Of a DNA stretch of 64,000 nt, positions 56,640 to 64,000 are shown in pieces. The stretch comes from Acidithiobacillus sp. AMEEHan (GTDB lineage: Bacteria; Pseudomonadota; Gammaproteobacteria; Acidithiobacillales; Acidithiobacillaceae), in NCBI RefSeq assembly GCF_030996345.1, contig NZ_CP118747.1:419501-483500 (forward strand), read 5' to 3'. The notes beneath the pieces are model-generated. The model searched no databases. It saw nothing but the letters and a program-made list of their open reading frames with translations, and was not told the DNA's origin. Positions within the stretch are counted from its first letter, which is position 1, and every line of letters starts with the position of its first letter. The position numbers and the translations under genes were made by a program.

Positions 56640-59468
56640 ATGCCCAGTACTGCCCCAGCCGTTACCCAAGATCCACTCGAGTCCCAGCATCGCGTCATCC
56701 GCCGCAATGGAGCGGTAGTGCCTTTTGACGCCAGCAAGATCCAGGTCGCGATGACCAAAGCCTTCCTCGCGGTACAAGGCAGCAATGGGGCCGCCAGTGC
56801 GCGTGTCCGGGAACAGGTCGCGCGACTCACGAAACAAGTGATCGGCGCCCTGGAGCGTCGGCAGCCGGGCGGCGGCACCTTCCACATTGAAGATATCCAG
56901 GATCAGGTGGAATTGGCGCTCATGCGCGCTGGCGAACATGAGGTTGCGCGCGCCTACGTTTTGTACCGGGAAGAGCGTGCCCGCGAGCGTGCCAGTCAAC
57001 AGCGACAAGAACAGGACGAACGTACGGAACTGCAGGTCCGACAGGCCGACGGCAGCAGTCAACCCCTTGACCGCGAACGCTTGCAGGCGGTCATCGAGGA
57101 GGCCTGTGCCGGTTTGGGCACCGCGGTCTCCCCGGAGCCGATCCTACAGTCCACCCTCAAGAATCTCTACGATGGCATCAGTGAGGCGGAACTCTATCAA
57201 GCCCCCATTCTCGCCAGTCGCATCCTGATCGAGCGTGACCCCGCCTATGCCTATGTCTCGGCACGCCTGCTCCTGGACCGGATCCGGCGCGAAGTGCTCG
57301 AGCAGCCGTGTACCCAGGCCCAGATGGCAGCGCGCTACAGCAGTTATTTCCGCGACTATCTGGCCACCGGCATCGAGCACGAACTGATTGACCCGCGCCT
57401 GGGACAATTCGATCTTGACCGCATTACTGCCGCGCTTCGCCCGGAGCGCGACCTGAATTTCCAATATCTGGGCCTGCAGATCCTCTATGATCGCTATTTC
57501 CTGCACGTGCGCGAACGACGTATCGAGCTGCCACAGGCGTTCTGGATGCGAGTAGCCATGGGTCTGGCCGTCGAGGAGATTGATCGCGAGGAGCAGGCCA
57601 TCGCCTTCTATGAGGTGCTCTCCCAGTTCGATTTCGTCAGTTCCACCCCTACACTGTTCAATTCCGGCACACTACGGCCACAGCTATCGAGCTGCTTTCT
57701 CACTACCGTCGCCGATGATCTGGATGGCATCTACGAGTCGATCAAGGACAATGCCTTGCTTTCCAAGTATTCCGGTGGCCTCGGCAACGACTGGACGCGG
57801 GTGCGCGCCCTGGGTTCTTACATCAAGGGTACCAATGGCAAGAGTCAGGGCGTCGTACCCTTCCTCAAGGTGGTAAACGATACCGCCGTTGCCGTAAACC
57901 AGGGCGGCAAGCGCAAGGGCGCCGTCTGCGCCTACCTCGAAACCTGGCATCTGGACATCGAAGAATTTCTCGAGCTGCGCAAGAATACCGGCGACGATCG
58001 CCGGCGTACCCACGATATGAACACTGCCAACTGGATCCCCGACCTGTTCATGGAACGGGTAGAGGCGGGCGCCGACTGGACTCTCTTCAGTCCCAACGAC
58101 GTCCCCGACCTCCATGATCTGACCGGCGATGCCTTCCGCGCTCGTTACGAGGAATACGAAGAGCAGGCACTGGCAGGCCGCATCGAGCTCTACAAGCGTC
58201 TGCCGGCCGTGCAACTGTGGCGCAAGATGCTGACCATGCTCTTCGAGACTGGGCATCCGTGGATCACTTTCAAGGACCCGTGCAATCTGCGCAGCCCGCA
58301 GCAACATGTTGGCGTGGTGCACAGCTCCAATCTCTGCACGGAGATCACCCTGAACACCAGCGATAAGGAAATCGCTGTCTGCAACCTGGGGTCGGTGAAT
58401 CTCGTCGCGCATCTGCGTCTGCCCGAGAATCAGGACCCACAGTCGTTGAACCCCGACCTGAGCGCAGAGCAGATCCTCGCCGCCATCGATGGCGAAAAGT
58501 TGGCGCGCACCATCCGGGTCGCCATGCGCATGCTCGACAATGTCATCGACATCAACTACTACGCCCTCGGCAAGGCGCGTAACAGCAATCTGCGCCATCG
58601 CCCCGTGGGGTTGGGTTTGATGGGTTTCTCCGACGCCCTTCTCGCCCTGCGCATTCCCTATGCCTCGGATGCCGCGGTGCGCTTCGCGGATATCAGCCAG
58701 GAGCTGATCAGCTACCATGCCATCGATGCCTCGGCCGATCTCGCCCGCGAACGCGGCGCCTATCAAAGTTTCCCTGGATCCTTGTGGAGTCAGGGGGTAC
58801 TGCCCATCGACAGCATCGAGATTCTGGCACGCAGTCGCCGCCAAGGGGTGGAACTGGATCGGACCCAGCGACTCGATTGGTCGGGATTGCGGCAAAAGGT
58901 GCAAGGTGGCATGCGCAACAGCAACTGCCTGGCCATTGCTCCAACGGCAACGATCTCCAATATCGTTGGGGTCAGCCAGGGGATTGAGCCGATCTACCAG
59001 AATCTCTACGTGAAATCGAACCTCTCTGGCGAATTCACCGTAGTCAATCAGTATTTGGTGGAGGACCTCAAGCGCCTGGATTTGTGGGACGAAGTCATGG
59101 TCAACGATCTCAAGTACTTCGATGGCTCGGTCATGCCCATCGACCGTATTCCGGCCTCTCTCAAGCCCCTGTATGCCAATGCCTTCGAGATCGATCCCGT
59201 CTGGTTGATCGAGGCCGGCAGCAGGCGGCAGAAGTGGCTGGATCAGTCGCAGAGCCTCAATCTGTACTTTGGCAAGCCTAGCGGTAAGAAGATCGATGAT
59301 ACCTATCGCTTGGCTTGGCAGCGCGGCATCAAAACGACCTATTACCTGCGTTCCCTGGGCGCCACGGCGGCAGAAAAGTCCACGGTGCAGACTGGCGCCC
59401 TCAATGCGGTGCCCGGCAGCCTCAAGGCTTGCGCCATTGACGACCCCACCTGCGAGGCCTGCCAGTAA
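56640..59468 (+). CDS. nrdA: Ribonucleoside-diphosphate reductase alpha subunit
   Basis: The 942-residue class I reductase is longer than E. coli NrdA because it carries two N-terminal ATP-cone-like regulatory domains ([20 protein letters not shown] and [21 protein letters not shown]). The catalytic barrel has the cysteines in SSCFL, NLCTEI and [10 protein letters not shown] and the glutamate between them; the C-terminal redox pair is CEAC. AAGGAGGAG precedes ATG 56640. nrdB follows 25 bp downstream. Confidence 0.96.
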   Translation: MPSTAPAVTQDPLESQHRVIRRNGAVVPFDASKIQVAMTKAFLAVQGSNGAASARVREQVARLTKQVIGALERRQPGGGTFHIEDIQDQVELALMRAGEHEVARAYVLYREERARERASQQRQEQDERTELQVRQADGSSQPLDRERLQAVIEEACAGLGTAVSPEPILQSTLKNLYDGISEAELYQAPILASRILIERDPAYAYVSARLLLDRIRREVLEQPCTQAQMAARYSSYFRDYLATGIEHELIDPRLGQFDLDRITAALRPERDLNFQYLGLQILYDRYFLHVRERRIELPQAFWMRVAMGLAVEEIDREEQAIAFYEVLSQFDFVSSTPTLFNSGTLRPQLSSCFLTTVADDLDGIYESIKDNALLSKYSGGLGNDWTRVRALGSYIKGTNGKSQGVVPFLKVVNDTAVAVNQGGKRKGAVCAYLETWHLDIEEFLELRKNTGDDRRRTHDMNTANWIPDLFMERVEAGADWTLFSPNDVPDLHDLTGDAFRARYEEYEEQALAGRIELYKRLPAVQLWRKMLTMLFETGHPWITFKDPCNLRSPQQHVGVVHSSNLCTEITLNTSDKEIAVCNLGSVNLVAHLRLPENQDPQSLNPDLSAEQILAAIDGEKLARTIRVAMRMLDNVIDINYYALGKARNSNLRHRPVGLGLMGFSDALLALRIPYASDAAVRFADISQELISYHAIDASADLARERGAYQSFPGSLWSQGVLPIDSIEILARSRRQGVELDRTQRLDWSGLRQKVQGGMRNSNCLAIAPTATISNIVGVSQGIEPIYQNLYVKSNLSGEFTVVNQYLVEDLKRLDLWDEVMVNDLKYFDGSVMPIDRIPASLKPLYANAFEIDPVWLIEAGSRRQKWLDQSQSLNLYFGKPSGKKIDDTYRLAWQRGIKTTYYLRSLGATAAEKSTVQTGALNAVPGSLKACAIDDPTCEACQ

Positions 59469-59493
59469 GGCGGCCGAATATTTGGAGAAAGCG

Positions 59494-60612
59494 ATGCTAG
59501 ATTTTGCAGAAGAACAACCGAAGTCCATCACCTTGCCTGCCTACCACGAACAGGGTCAGGTAGGCGCCAATATCGGCATCCAGGCCAGCAGCTTTGCCCG
59601 CGTGCGCGCCGAGGACAAGCGCATCATCAATGGCAAGGCCGATGTCAACCAGCTCGTGCCCTTCAAATACCAATGGGCCTGGGACAAATATCTGGCGGCC
59701 TGCGCCAACCACTGGATGCCGCAGGAAGTGCAGATGGCCCGCGATATCGCCCTATGGAAGGATCCCAAGGGCCTAAGCGAGGATGAGCGCCGTATCGTCA
59801 AGCGCAATCTCGGCTTTTTTGTGACGGCGGATAGTCTCGCGGCCAACAACATCGTGCTCGGCACCTATCGCCACATCACGGCGCCCGAGTGCCGCCAGTA
59901 TCTGCTGCGCCAGGGCTTTGAAGAGGCCATTCATACCCACGCCTACCAGTACATCGTCGAATCCCTGGGACTCGATGAGGGCGAGATCTTCAATATGTAT
60001 CACGAGGTCCCTTCGGTACGCGCCAAGGATGATTTCCTCATCCCCTTCATCGAAGTTCTGGCCGACCCGAATTTCAAGACCGGCACCCCAGAAAATGACC
60101 AGTTGCTGCTGCGTTCCCTGATCGTTTTTGCCACCATCATGGAAGGCATGTTCTTTTATGTCGGCTTCAGCCAGATCCTGGCGATGGGGCGGCAGAACAA
60201 GATGGTCGGTGCCGCCGAGCAGTACCAGTACATCCTGCGCGACGAATCCATGCACTGCAACTTTGGCATCGACATGATCAACCAGATCAAGATCGAAAAT
60301 CCGCACCTGTGGACCGAGGAATTTCAGGAAGAAATCATTGCCCTCATCCGCGAAGGCGTGGAGCTGGAGTGTGCCTACGCTGACGATACCATGCCGCGCG
60401 GCGTGCTCGGACTGAATGCGCCAATGTTCAAGGACTATGTACATTTCATCGGTAACCGGCGACTCAGCCAGATCGGGCTCAAGCCGCAGTGGGAAGGTGT
60501 GCAGAACCCCTTCCCGTGGATGAGCGAGATGATGGATCTCAAGAAGGAAAAGAACTTCTTCGAGACCCGGGTCACCGAGTATCAAACCGGTGGCGCCCTG
60601 AGCTGGGATTGA
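59494..60612 (+). CDS. nrdB: Ribonucleoside-diphosphate reductase beta subunit
   Basis: The 372-residue ferritin-like radical subunit has carboxylate and histidine iron ligands in [18 protein letters not shown] and [21 protein letters not shown]. The C-terminal tail [11 protein letters not shown] docks to NrdA. ATG 59494 has GGAGAAAG upstream. It supplies deoxyribonucleotides together with NrdA and lies in the same NrdR-controlled operon. Confidence 0.96.
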   Translation: MLDFAEEQPKSITLPAYHEQGQVGANIGIQASSFARVRAEDKRIINGKADVNQLVPFKYQWAWDKYLAACANHWMPQEVQMARDIALWKDPKGLSEDERRIVKRNLGFFVTADSLAANNIVLGTYRHITAPECRQYLLRQGFEEAIHTHAYQYIVESLGLDEGEIFNMYHEVPSVRAKDDFLIPFIEVLADPNFKTGTPENDQLLLRSLIVFATIMEGMFFYVGFSQILAMGRQNKMVGAAEQYQYILRDESMHCNFGIDMINQIKIENPHLWTEEFQEEIIALIREGVELECAYADDTMPRGVLGLNAPMFKDYVHFIGNRRLSQIGLKPQWEGVQNPFPWMSEMMDLKKEKNFFETRVTEYQTGGALSWD

Positions 60613-60694
60613 TCTCCCGCCCGGGGATTTCGCCGAAGATTTCGCCGAAGATCTTGCGGAGCTGCGTCTTCGGGCGTTATCATTCCAGCGCTTC

Positions 60695-60771
60695 GGTGAC
60701 TGTAGCTCAGCAGGTAGAGCCCCGGATTGTGATTCCGGTTGTCGTGGGTTCGAGCCCCATCAGTCACCCCA
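60695..60771 (+). tRNA. tRNA-His (anticodon GTG)
   Basis: The sequence folds as tRNA with acceptor GTGACTG/CAGTCAC, an extra encoded 5' G (60695) opposite C73 as required for tRNA-His, anticodon stem CCGGA/TCCGG with loop TTGTGAT, and an encoded CCA. It follows nrdB by 82 bp. Confidence 0.96.
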
Positions 60772-60781
60772 TATCCATCAA

Positions 60782-60812
60782 GGGCCTGAACCGATGTTTA
60801 GGCCCTTTCCTT
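60782..60812 (+). terminator. Terminator after tRNA-His
   Basis: GGGCCT/AGGCCC forms the stem around a 12-nt loop and is followed by TTTCCTTTG. It lies 10 bp after the tRNA. Confidence 0.7.
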
Positions 60813-60915
60813 TGTCGCTGGAATTCCCGTTCCGCGCCCCGACCCAAGTCCCGAAAAACGGGCTGCGCCAGAGAGGCGAACCGTCCGCACCGCCCGCTCG
60901 CTTGTCAGCTAAGAA

Positions 60916-61004
60916 CTACTCAGGAACAGGCAGATCACATCGCCCCCGGGGATTGCCGATCGAATTCCTGTCGAGCGCTTGTCCGTCATGCGCCCCCTGA
61001 GTAG
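60916..61004 (+). promoter_or_regulatory. Potentially structured leader upstream of metX
   Basis: CTACTCAGG (60916-60924) pairs perfectly with CCTGAGTAG (60996-61004), closing an 89-nt element that ends 34 nt before metX. CAGGAA (60921-60926) can instead pair with TTCCTG (60965-60970), and TGAGT/ACTCA forms a small hairpin at 60998-61009. Such mutually exclusive pairings are typical of regulatory leaders. No known SAM-riboswitch core was recognised. The function is inferred from structure and position only. Confidence 0.35.
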
Positions 61005-61038
61005 ACTCAGCCTTTCTTACAAGCCAGGCGGGACGTTG

Positions 61039-62190
61039 ATGCCGGAGCGCATAGCCGATGATTGCGTGGGACTGGTACAGTACCAGGACCTCCACATCAC
61101 AGAAGATCTACTCTTGCAATGTGGCCGCATTCTGCCCGGCTACACCCTGCGCTACGAGTGCTATGGAACGTTGAACAGCACTCGCAGCAACGCCGTTTTG
61201 ATCTGTCATGCATTGTCTGGCGACCACCATGCTGCCGGTTACCATTCCCAGGAGGACAAAAGGCCGGGCTGGTGGGACAGCATGATCGGCCCCGGCAAAC
61301 CCATCGATACGCGACATTTTTTTGTGGTATGCAGCAATTTCATTGGCTCCTGCAAGGGTTCCACCGGCCCGGCAAGCATCAACCCGGCAACCGGCGAGCC
61401 TTGGGGGATGGACTTTCCCATGGTTACCGTGACGGACTGGGTGCATACGCAAGTCACCCTCAGTGATCATCTCGGCATCGATTGCTGGGCGGCGATCATT
61501 GGCGGAAGTCTGGGCGGCATGCAGGTATTGCAATGGGCAATCGATTATCCGGAGCGATTGCGCCATGCCCTGGTCATTGCTGCAGCGCCCAATCTGAGTG
61601 CGCAGAACATCGGTTTCAACGAGGTCTGTCGCCAGGCCATCATGAGTGATCCCGATTTTCATGATGGACACTATTACCGCTACGGGAGCAAACCACGCCA
61701 CGGCCTTGCTCTGGCACGCATGATCGGGCATATCACTTATCTCTCCGACGATGCCATGGGGAAGAAATTTGGTCGAGAAACTCGCCTGGGCAAGAGCCTT
61801 TCCTACGGCTTCGATATTGATTTCGAGGTCGAAAGCTACCTCCGCTATCAGGGATCCCGATTTGTCGAACACTTCGATGCCAACAGCTACCTCTACATCA
61901 CCAAGGCACTCGACTATTTTGATCCCTCTGCCGCCTACGGGGGCAATCTCGCGGCCGCGTTCGCCAAAGTCCAAGCAAAATTTTTCGTTGTCAGCTTCAG
62001 CAGCGATTGGCGCTTTTCGCCCGAGCGTTCGCGCGAGATCGTGCAGGCCCTGTATACCGCTGGCGCTCACGTGAGCTATGCCGAAATCGAATCCCATCAT
62101 GGCCACGACTCGTTTTTGCTCCCGATTCCCCAGTACTTGCGGGTCATGCGCTCCTATCTGGAGCGCATGGCAGAGGAGATCGGCGTATGA
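61039..62190 (+). CDS. metX: Homoserine O-acyltransferase MetX
   Basis: The 383-residue alpha/beta hydrolase has [25 protein letters not shown] with the nucleophilic serine, and the late catalytic Asp and His (FSSDWRFSP and [11 protein letters not shown]). It activates homoserine for methionine synthesis. Partnering with MetW, as here, is known for proteobacterial enzymes that use succinyl-CoA, so acetyl versus succinyl specificity is open. ATG 61039 fits the family start; an upstream ATG at 60979 falls within the putative leader. Confidence 0.93.
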   Translation: MPERIADDCVGLVQYQDLHITEDLLLQCGRILPGYTLRYECYGTLNSTRSNAVLICHALSGDHHAAGYHSQEDKRPGWWDSMIGPGKPIDTRHFFVVCSNFIGSCKGSTGPASINPATGEPWGMDFPMVTVTDWVHTQVTLSDHLGIDCWAAIIGGSLGGMQVLQWAIDYPERLRHALVIAAAPNLSAQNIGFNEVCRQAIMSDPDFHDGHYYRYGSKPRHGLALARMIGHITYLSDDAMGKKFGRETRLGKSLSYGFDIDFEVESYLRYQGSRFVEHFDANSYLYITKALDYFDPSAAYGGNLAAAFAKVQAKFFVVSFSSDWRFSPERSREIVQALYTAGAHVSYAEIESHHGHDSFLLPIPQYLRVMRSYLERMAEEIGV

Positions 62191-62795
62191 GCCAGACATT
62201 GCGACGCGACTTGCAGATCATTGCCGACTGGATTCGTCCAGGGAGCCGCGTGCTCGACCTGGGTTGCGGCGAAGGGGAACTGCTCTCGCATCTGCAGCAG
62301 CAAAAGCAGGTCAAGGGCTACGGCATCGAACTGGACGATGAGCGGGTGGCGGCGGCGTTACGGCGGGGCGTGCCGGTCCTGCAACAGGACCTAGATAGTG
62401 GACTGCGGCAATTTGCCAGCGGCAGCGTGGATACGGTGGTTCTGTCCTTGACTCTGCAGGCGGTGCATTACCCTCTTGATCTTCTGTTGGAGATGTTGCG
62501 AGTGGGCCGCGAAGGGATCGTCACCTTCCCCAACATGGGACATTGGCGCGCGCGCTGGCAACTCGGCGTTGGTGGCCACATGCCCATAACCGACGTTTTG
62601 CCGCATACGTGGTACGATACCCCCAACATCCATCTTTGTACCATTCGCGACTTTGACGCCCTGTGCCACCAGAATCGCATCGAGGTGCGTGAGCGCGTGG
62701 TGTTGGACGATCGCCGTCGCAACACCACGAGCAACCGCATGCTGCCCAATCTTCTTGGAGAAGTGGCACTCTATCGATGCGCAAAGGCGGATTGA
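62187..62795 (+). CDS. metW: Methionine biosynthesis protein MetW
   Basis: The 202-residue protein has a SAM-methyltransferase-like fold with [15 protein letters not shown] and the MetW-specific [43 protein letters not shown]. It stimulates MetX in vivo. The start overlaps the metX stop by 4 nt. Confidence 0.95.
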   Translation: MSQTLRRDLQIIADWIRPGSRVLDLGCGEGELLSHLQQQKQVKGYGIELDDERVAAALRRGVPVLQQDLDSGLRQFASGSVDTVVLSLTLQAVHYPLDLLLEMLRVGREGIVTFPNMGHWRARWQLGVGGHMPITDVLPHTWYDTPNIHLCTIRDFDALCHQNRIEVRERVVLDDRRRNTTSNRMLPNLLGEVALYRCAKAD

Positions 62796-62817
62796 GCGCA
62801 GACCGCGGGAGCCAGCC

Positions 62818-63474
62818 ATGACCCTGGAATTGATTAGCTTTCCCCTTTGTCCCTATGTGCAGCGCTCGGTCATCACCCTGCTGCACAAAGAGGTTCTCTT
62901 TACCCTGACCCACATCGATCTGGCCCACAAGCCAGAGTGGTTTCTGGCCATCTCACCCTTGGGTAAGGTTCCCTGTCTGCGCGTCGACACCGACATCGTT
63001 CTTTTTGAATCGCAGGTCATCAACGAATATCTCGACGAGACCTTGCCACCGCCTTTGCACCCTGCGAACCCCTTGGAAAGGGCCCGGCACCGGGCCTGGA
63101 TCGCCCTGGGAGGCGAGGCCCTGGGGGATCAGTTTCAGATGATGGTGGCGCAGGGAGAGGAACGCTTCACTGCTGCCCACCGCCAGCTCTTCGACAAATT
63201 GCAGCGACTGGAAACAGCAATGGGCGACGGACCTTTTTTCGCTGGAGAGCGCTTCAGTCTGGTCGATGCCGCGTTCGCCCCGCTATTCATGCGCATGGAA
63301 ATCCTCCATGCCCTGCGGCCATTGCCGAGCTGGGAAAGTCTCGGCAAACTACGGCGGTGGACCGCGCAACTCATGGAGTTGCCGGAAGTCGCTGGCTCGG
63401 TACGGGCAGATTTCGCCAACCTGCTGCGTAACTATTTGAGCGAGAAGGGCAGTTTACTGCTGCGTTCAATCTAA
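62818..63474 (+). CDS. Glutathione S-transferase family protein
   Basis: The 218-residue protein has an N-terminal thioredoxin fold (LISFPLCPYVQRSVITLLHKE) with cysteine in the CPY motif, the SPLGKVPCLRVD turn with the conserved cis-proline, and FESQVINEYLDE contacting glutathione. An all-helical C-terminal domain contains FSLVDAAFAPLFMRM. The cysteine suggests an omega- or SspA-like enzyme. The reaction is not known. It lies 22 bp after metW and 11 bp before ubiE. Confidence 0.88.
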   Translation: MTLELISFPLCPYVQRSVITLLHKEVLFTLTHIDLAHKPEWFLAISPLGKVPCLRVDTDIVLFESQVINEYLDETLPPPLHPANPLERARHRAWIALGGEALGDQFQMMVAQGEERFTAAHRQLFDKLQRLETAMGDGPFFAGERFSLVDAAFAPLFMRMEILHALRPLPSWESLGKLRRWTAQLMELPEVAGSVRADFANLLRNYLSEKGSLLLRSI

Positions 63475-63485
63475 TGGAGAGAGGG

Positions 63486-64000
63486 ATGACCGATCACGAC
63501 CTGCCGGAAAACGAGCAAGAGTCTGCCACTACGCATTTTGGTTATCAGGAAGTTCCGGAGGCGGAAAAGGAAAAGCTGGTGCGCGGGGTGTTCAGCAGCG
63601 TTGCGAACCGCTACGACCTCATGAATGATTTGATGTCGCTGGGGGTACACCGGCTGTGGAAACGCTACACGGTAGATCTGGCCCGGCCCCGTCCGGGGCA
63701 GCAGGTGCTGGATCTGGCCGGCGGCACCGGAGATCTGGCGGCGCTCCTCTATAAACGTCTGCAGCCAAATGGCCGCATCGTCGTCTCCGATATCAACCCG
63801 GAGATGCTGGCGGTGGGCGAAAAGCGCCTCGCCGACAAGGGCATGCTTGGCGGCGTCGAGTTCGTCGAGGCCAATGCCGAAGAACTGCCCTTCGCCGACC
63901 AACAATTCGATCTCGTTACCCTGGCCTTCGGCATCCGCAACATGACGCACCCAGAGCGCGCACTGGCGGAGATCTACCGAGTACTCAAGGTTGGCGGCCG
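63486..64000 (+). CDS. ubiE: Ubiquinone/menaquinone C-methyltransferase UbiE (3' end outside window)
   Basis: The first 171 residues are present. They include [28 protein letters not shown], the SAM motif [15 protein letters not shown] and [32 protein letters not shown], all diagnostic of UbiE/COQ5. It methylates the quinone ring of ubiquinone precursors. GGAGAGAGGG precedes ATG 63486. Confidence 0.96.
   Translation, partial: [171 protein letters not shown]

Noticed and set aside
57684-59531. 615-codon open frame antisense to nrdA
   Set aside because: It mirrors the nrdA codons and has no start signals or family features.
60618-60652. Tandem ATTTCGCCGAAG repeat after nrdB
   Set aside because: Only two copies of 12 bp, no CRISPR-like spacing and no other structure; judged a minor local duplication.

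Overview
The window is a chromosomal segment from an acidophilic, sulfur-oxidising bacterium, most likely an Acidithiobacillus or close relative. This is inferred from the high GC content, an HdrA-like flavoprotein of the sulfur-oxidation type, a complete nuoA-N operon of proteobacterial order, and the pheST-ihfA-merR and metX-metW arrangements. I could not run a database search, so the genus is an inference.

1-12.2 kb: an accessory island that reads as a light-sensing and photo-oxidative-stress region. It holds a transporter fragment, two DUF3833 proteins, a photolyase/cryptochrome and a TspO protein. On the minus strand there is a tightly overlapping operon: a photoactive yellow protein (PYP) homologue that keeps the chromophore cysteine, a 107-residue protein, and an AMP-forming ligase of the kind expected to make p-coumaroyl-CoA. 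Divergent from the operon is a LitR/CarH-type MerR regulator that has lost the B12-binding residues. An orphan HdrA-like flavoprotein, an SDR and a PEBP-family protein follow. A hicAB toxin-antitoxin cassette has landed between the ligase and a second SDR, leaving a copy of the ligase 3' end on each side. A relBE-like pair sits nearby.

12.4-25.7 kb: the dTDP-rhamnose operon rmlABDC, then a phosphate-starvation region. A TonB-dependent receptor and a five-gene operon (OprD-like porin, ABC ATPase, binding protein, fused permease, periplasmic histidine phosphatase) each carry a four-heptamer PHO box placed exactly 10 nt upstream of a -10 hexamer. The receptor is split by a 1260-bp IS5-family element with a TTAA target duplication; removing the element restores a 796-residue reading frame.

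26-34.7 kb: tRNA-Pro and the translation operon thrS-infC-rpmI-rplT-pheS-pheT-ihfA-merR on the minus strand. The merR gene is split by a 1304-bp ISL3-family element with an 8-bp duplication. infC appears to start at AUC.

34.7-49.3 kb: tRNA-Val, a DUF2818 protein and all fourteen nuo genes for complex I (minus strand). 49.3-56.5 kb: tRNA-Leu, secG, tpiA, glmM, folP, ftsH and tldD (minus). 56.6-64 kb (plus strand): nrdAB behind two NrdR boxes, tRNA-His, metX-metW behind a potentially structured leader, a glutathione-S-transferase-like gene and the start of ubiE, which runs off the window.
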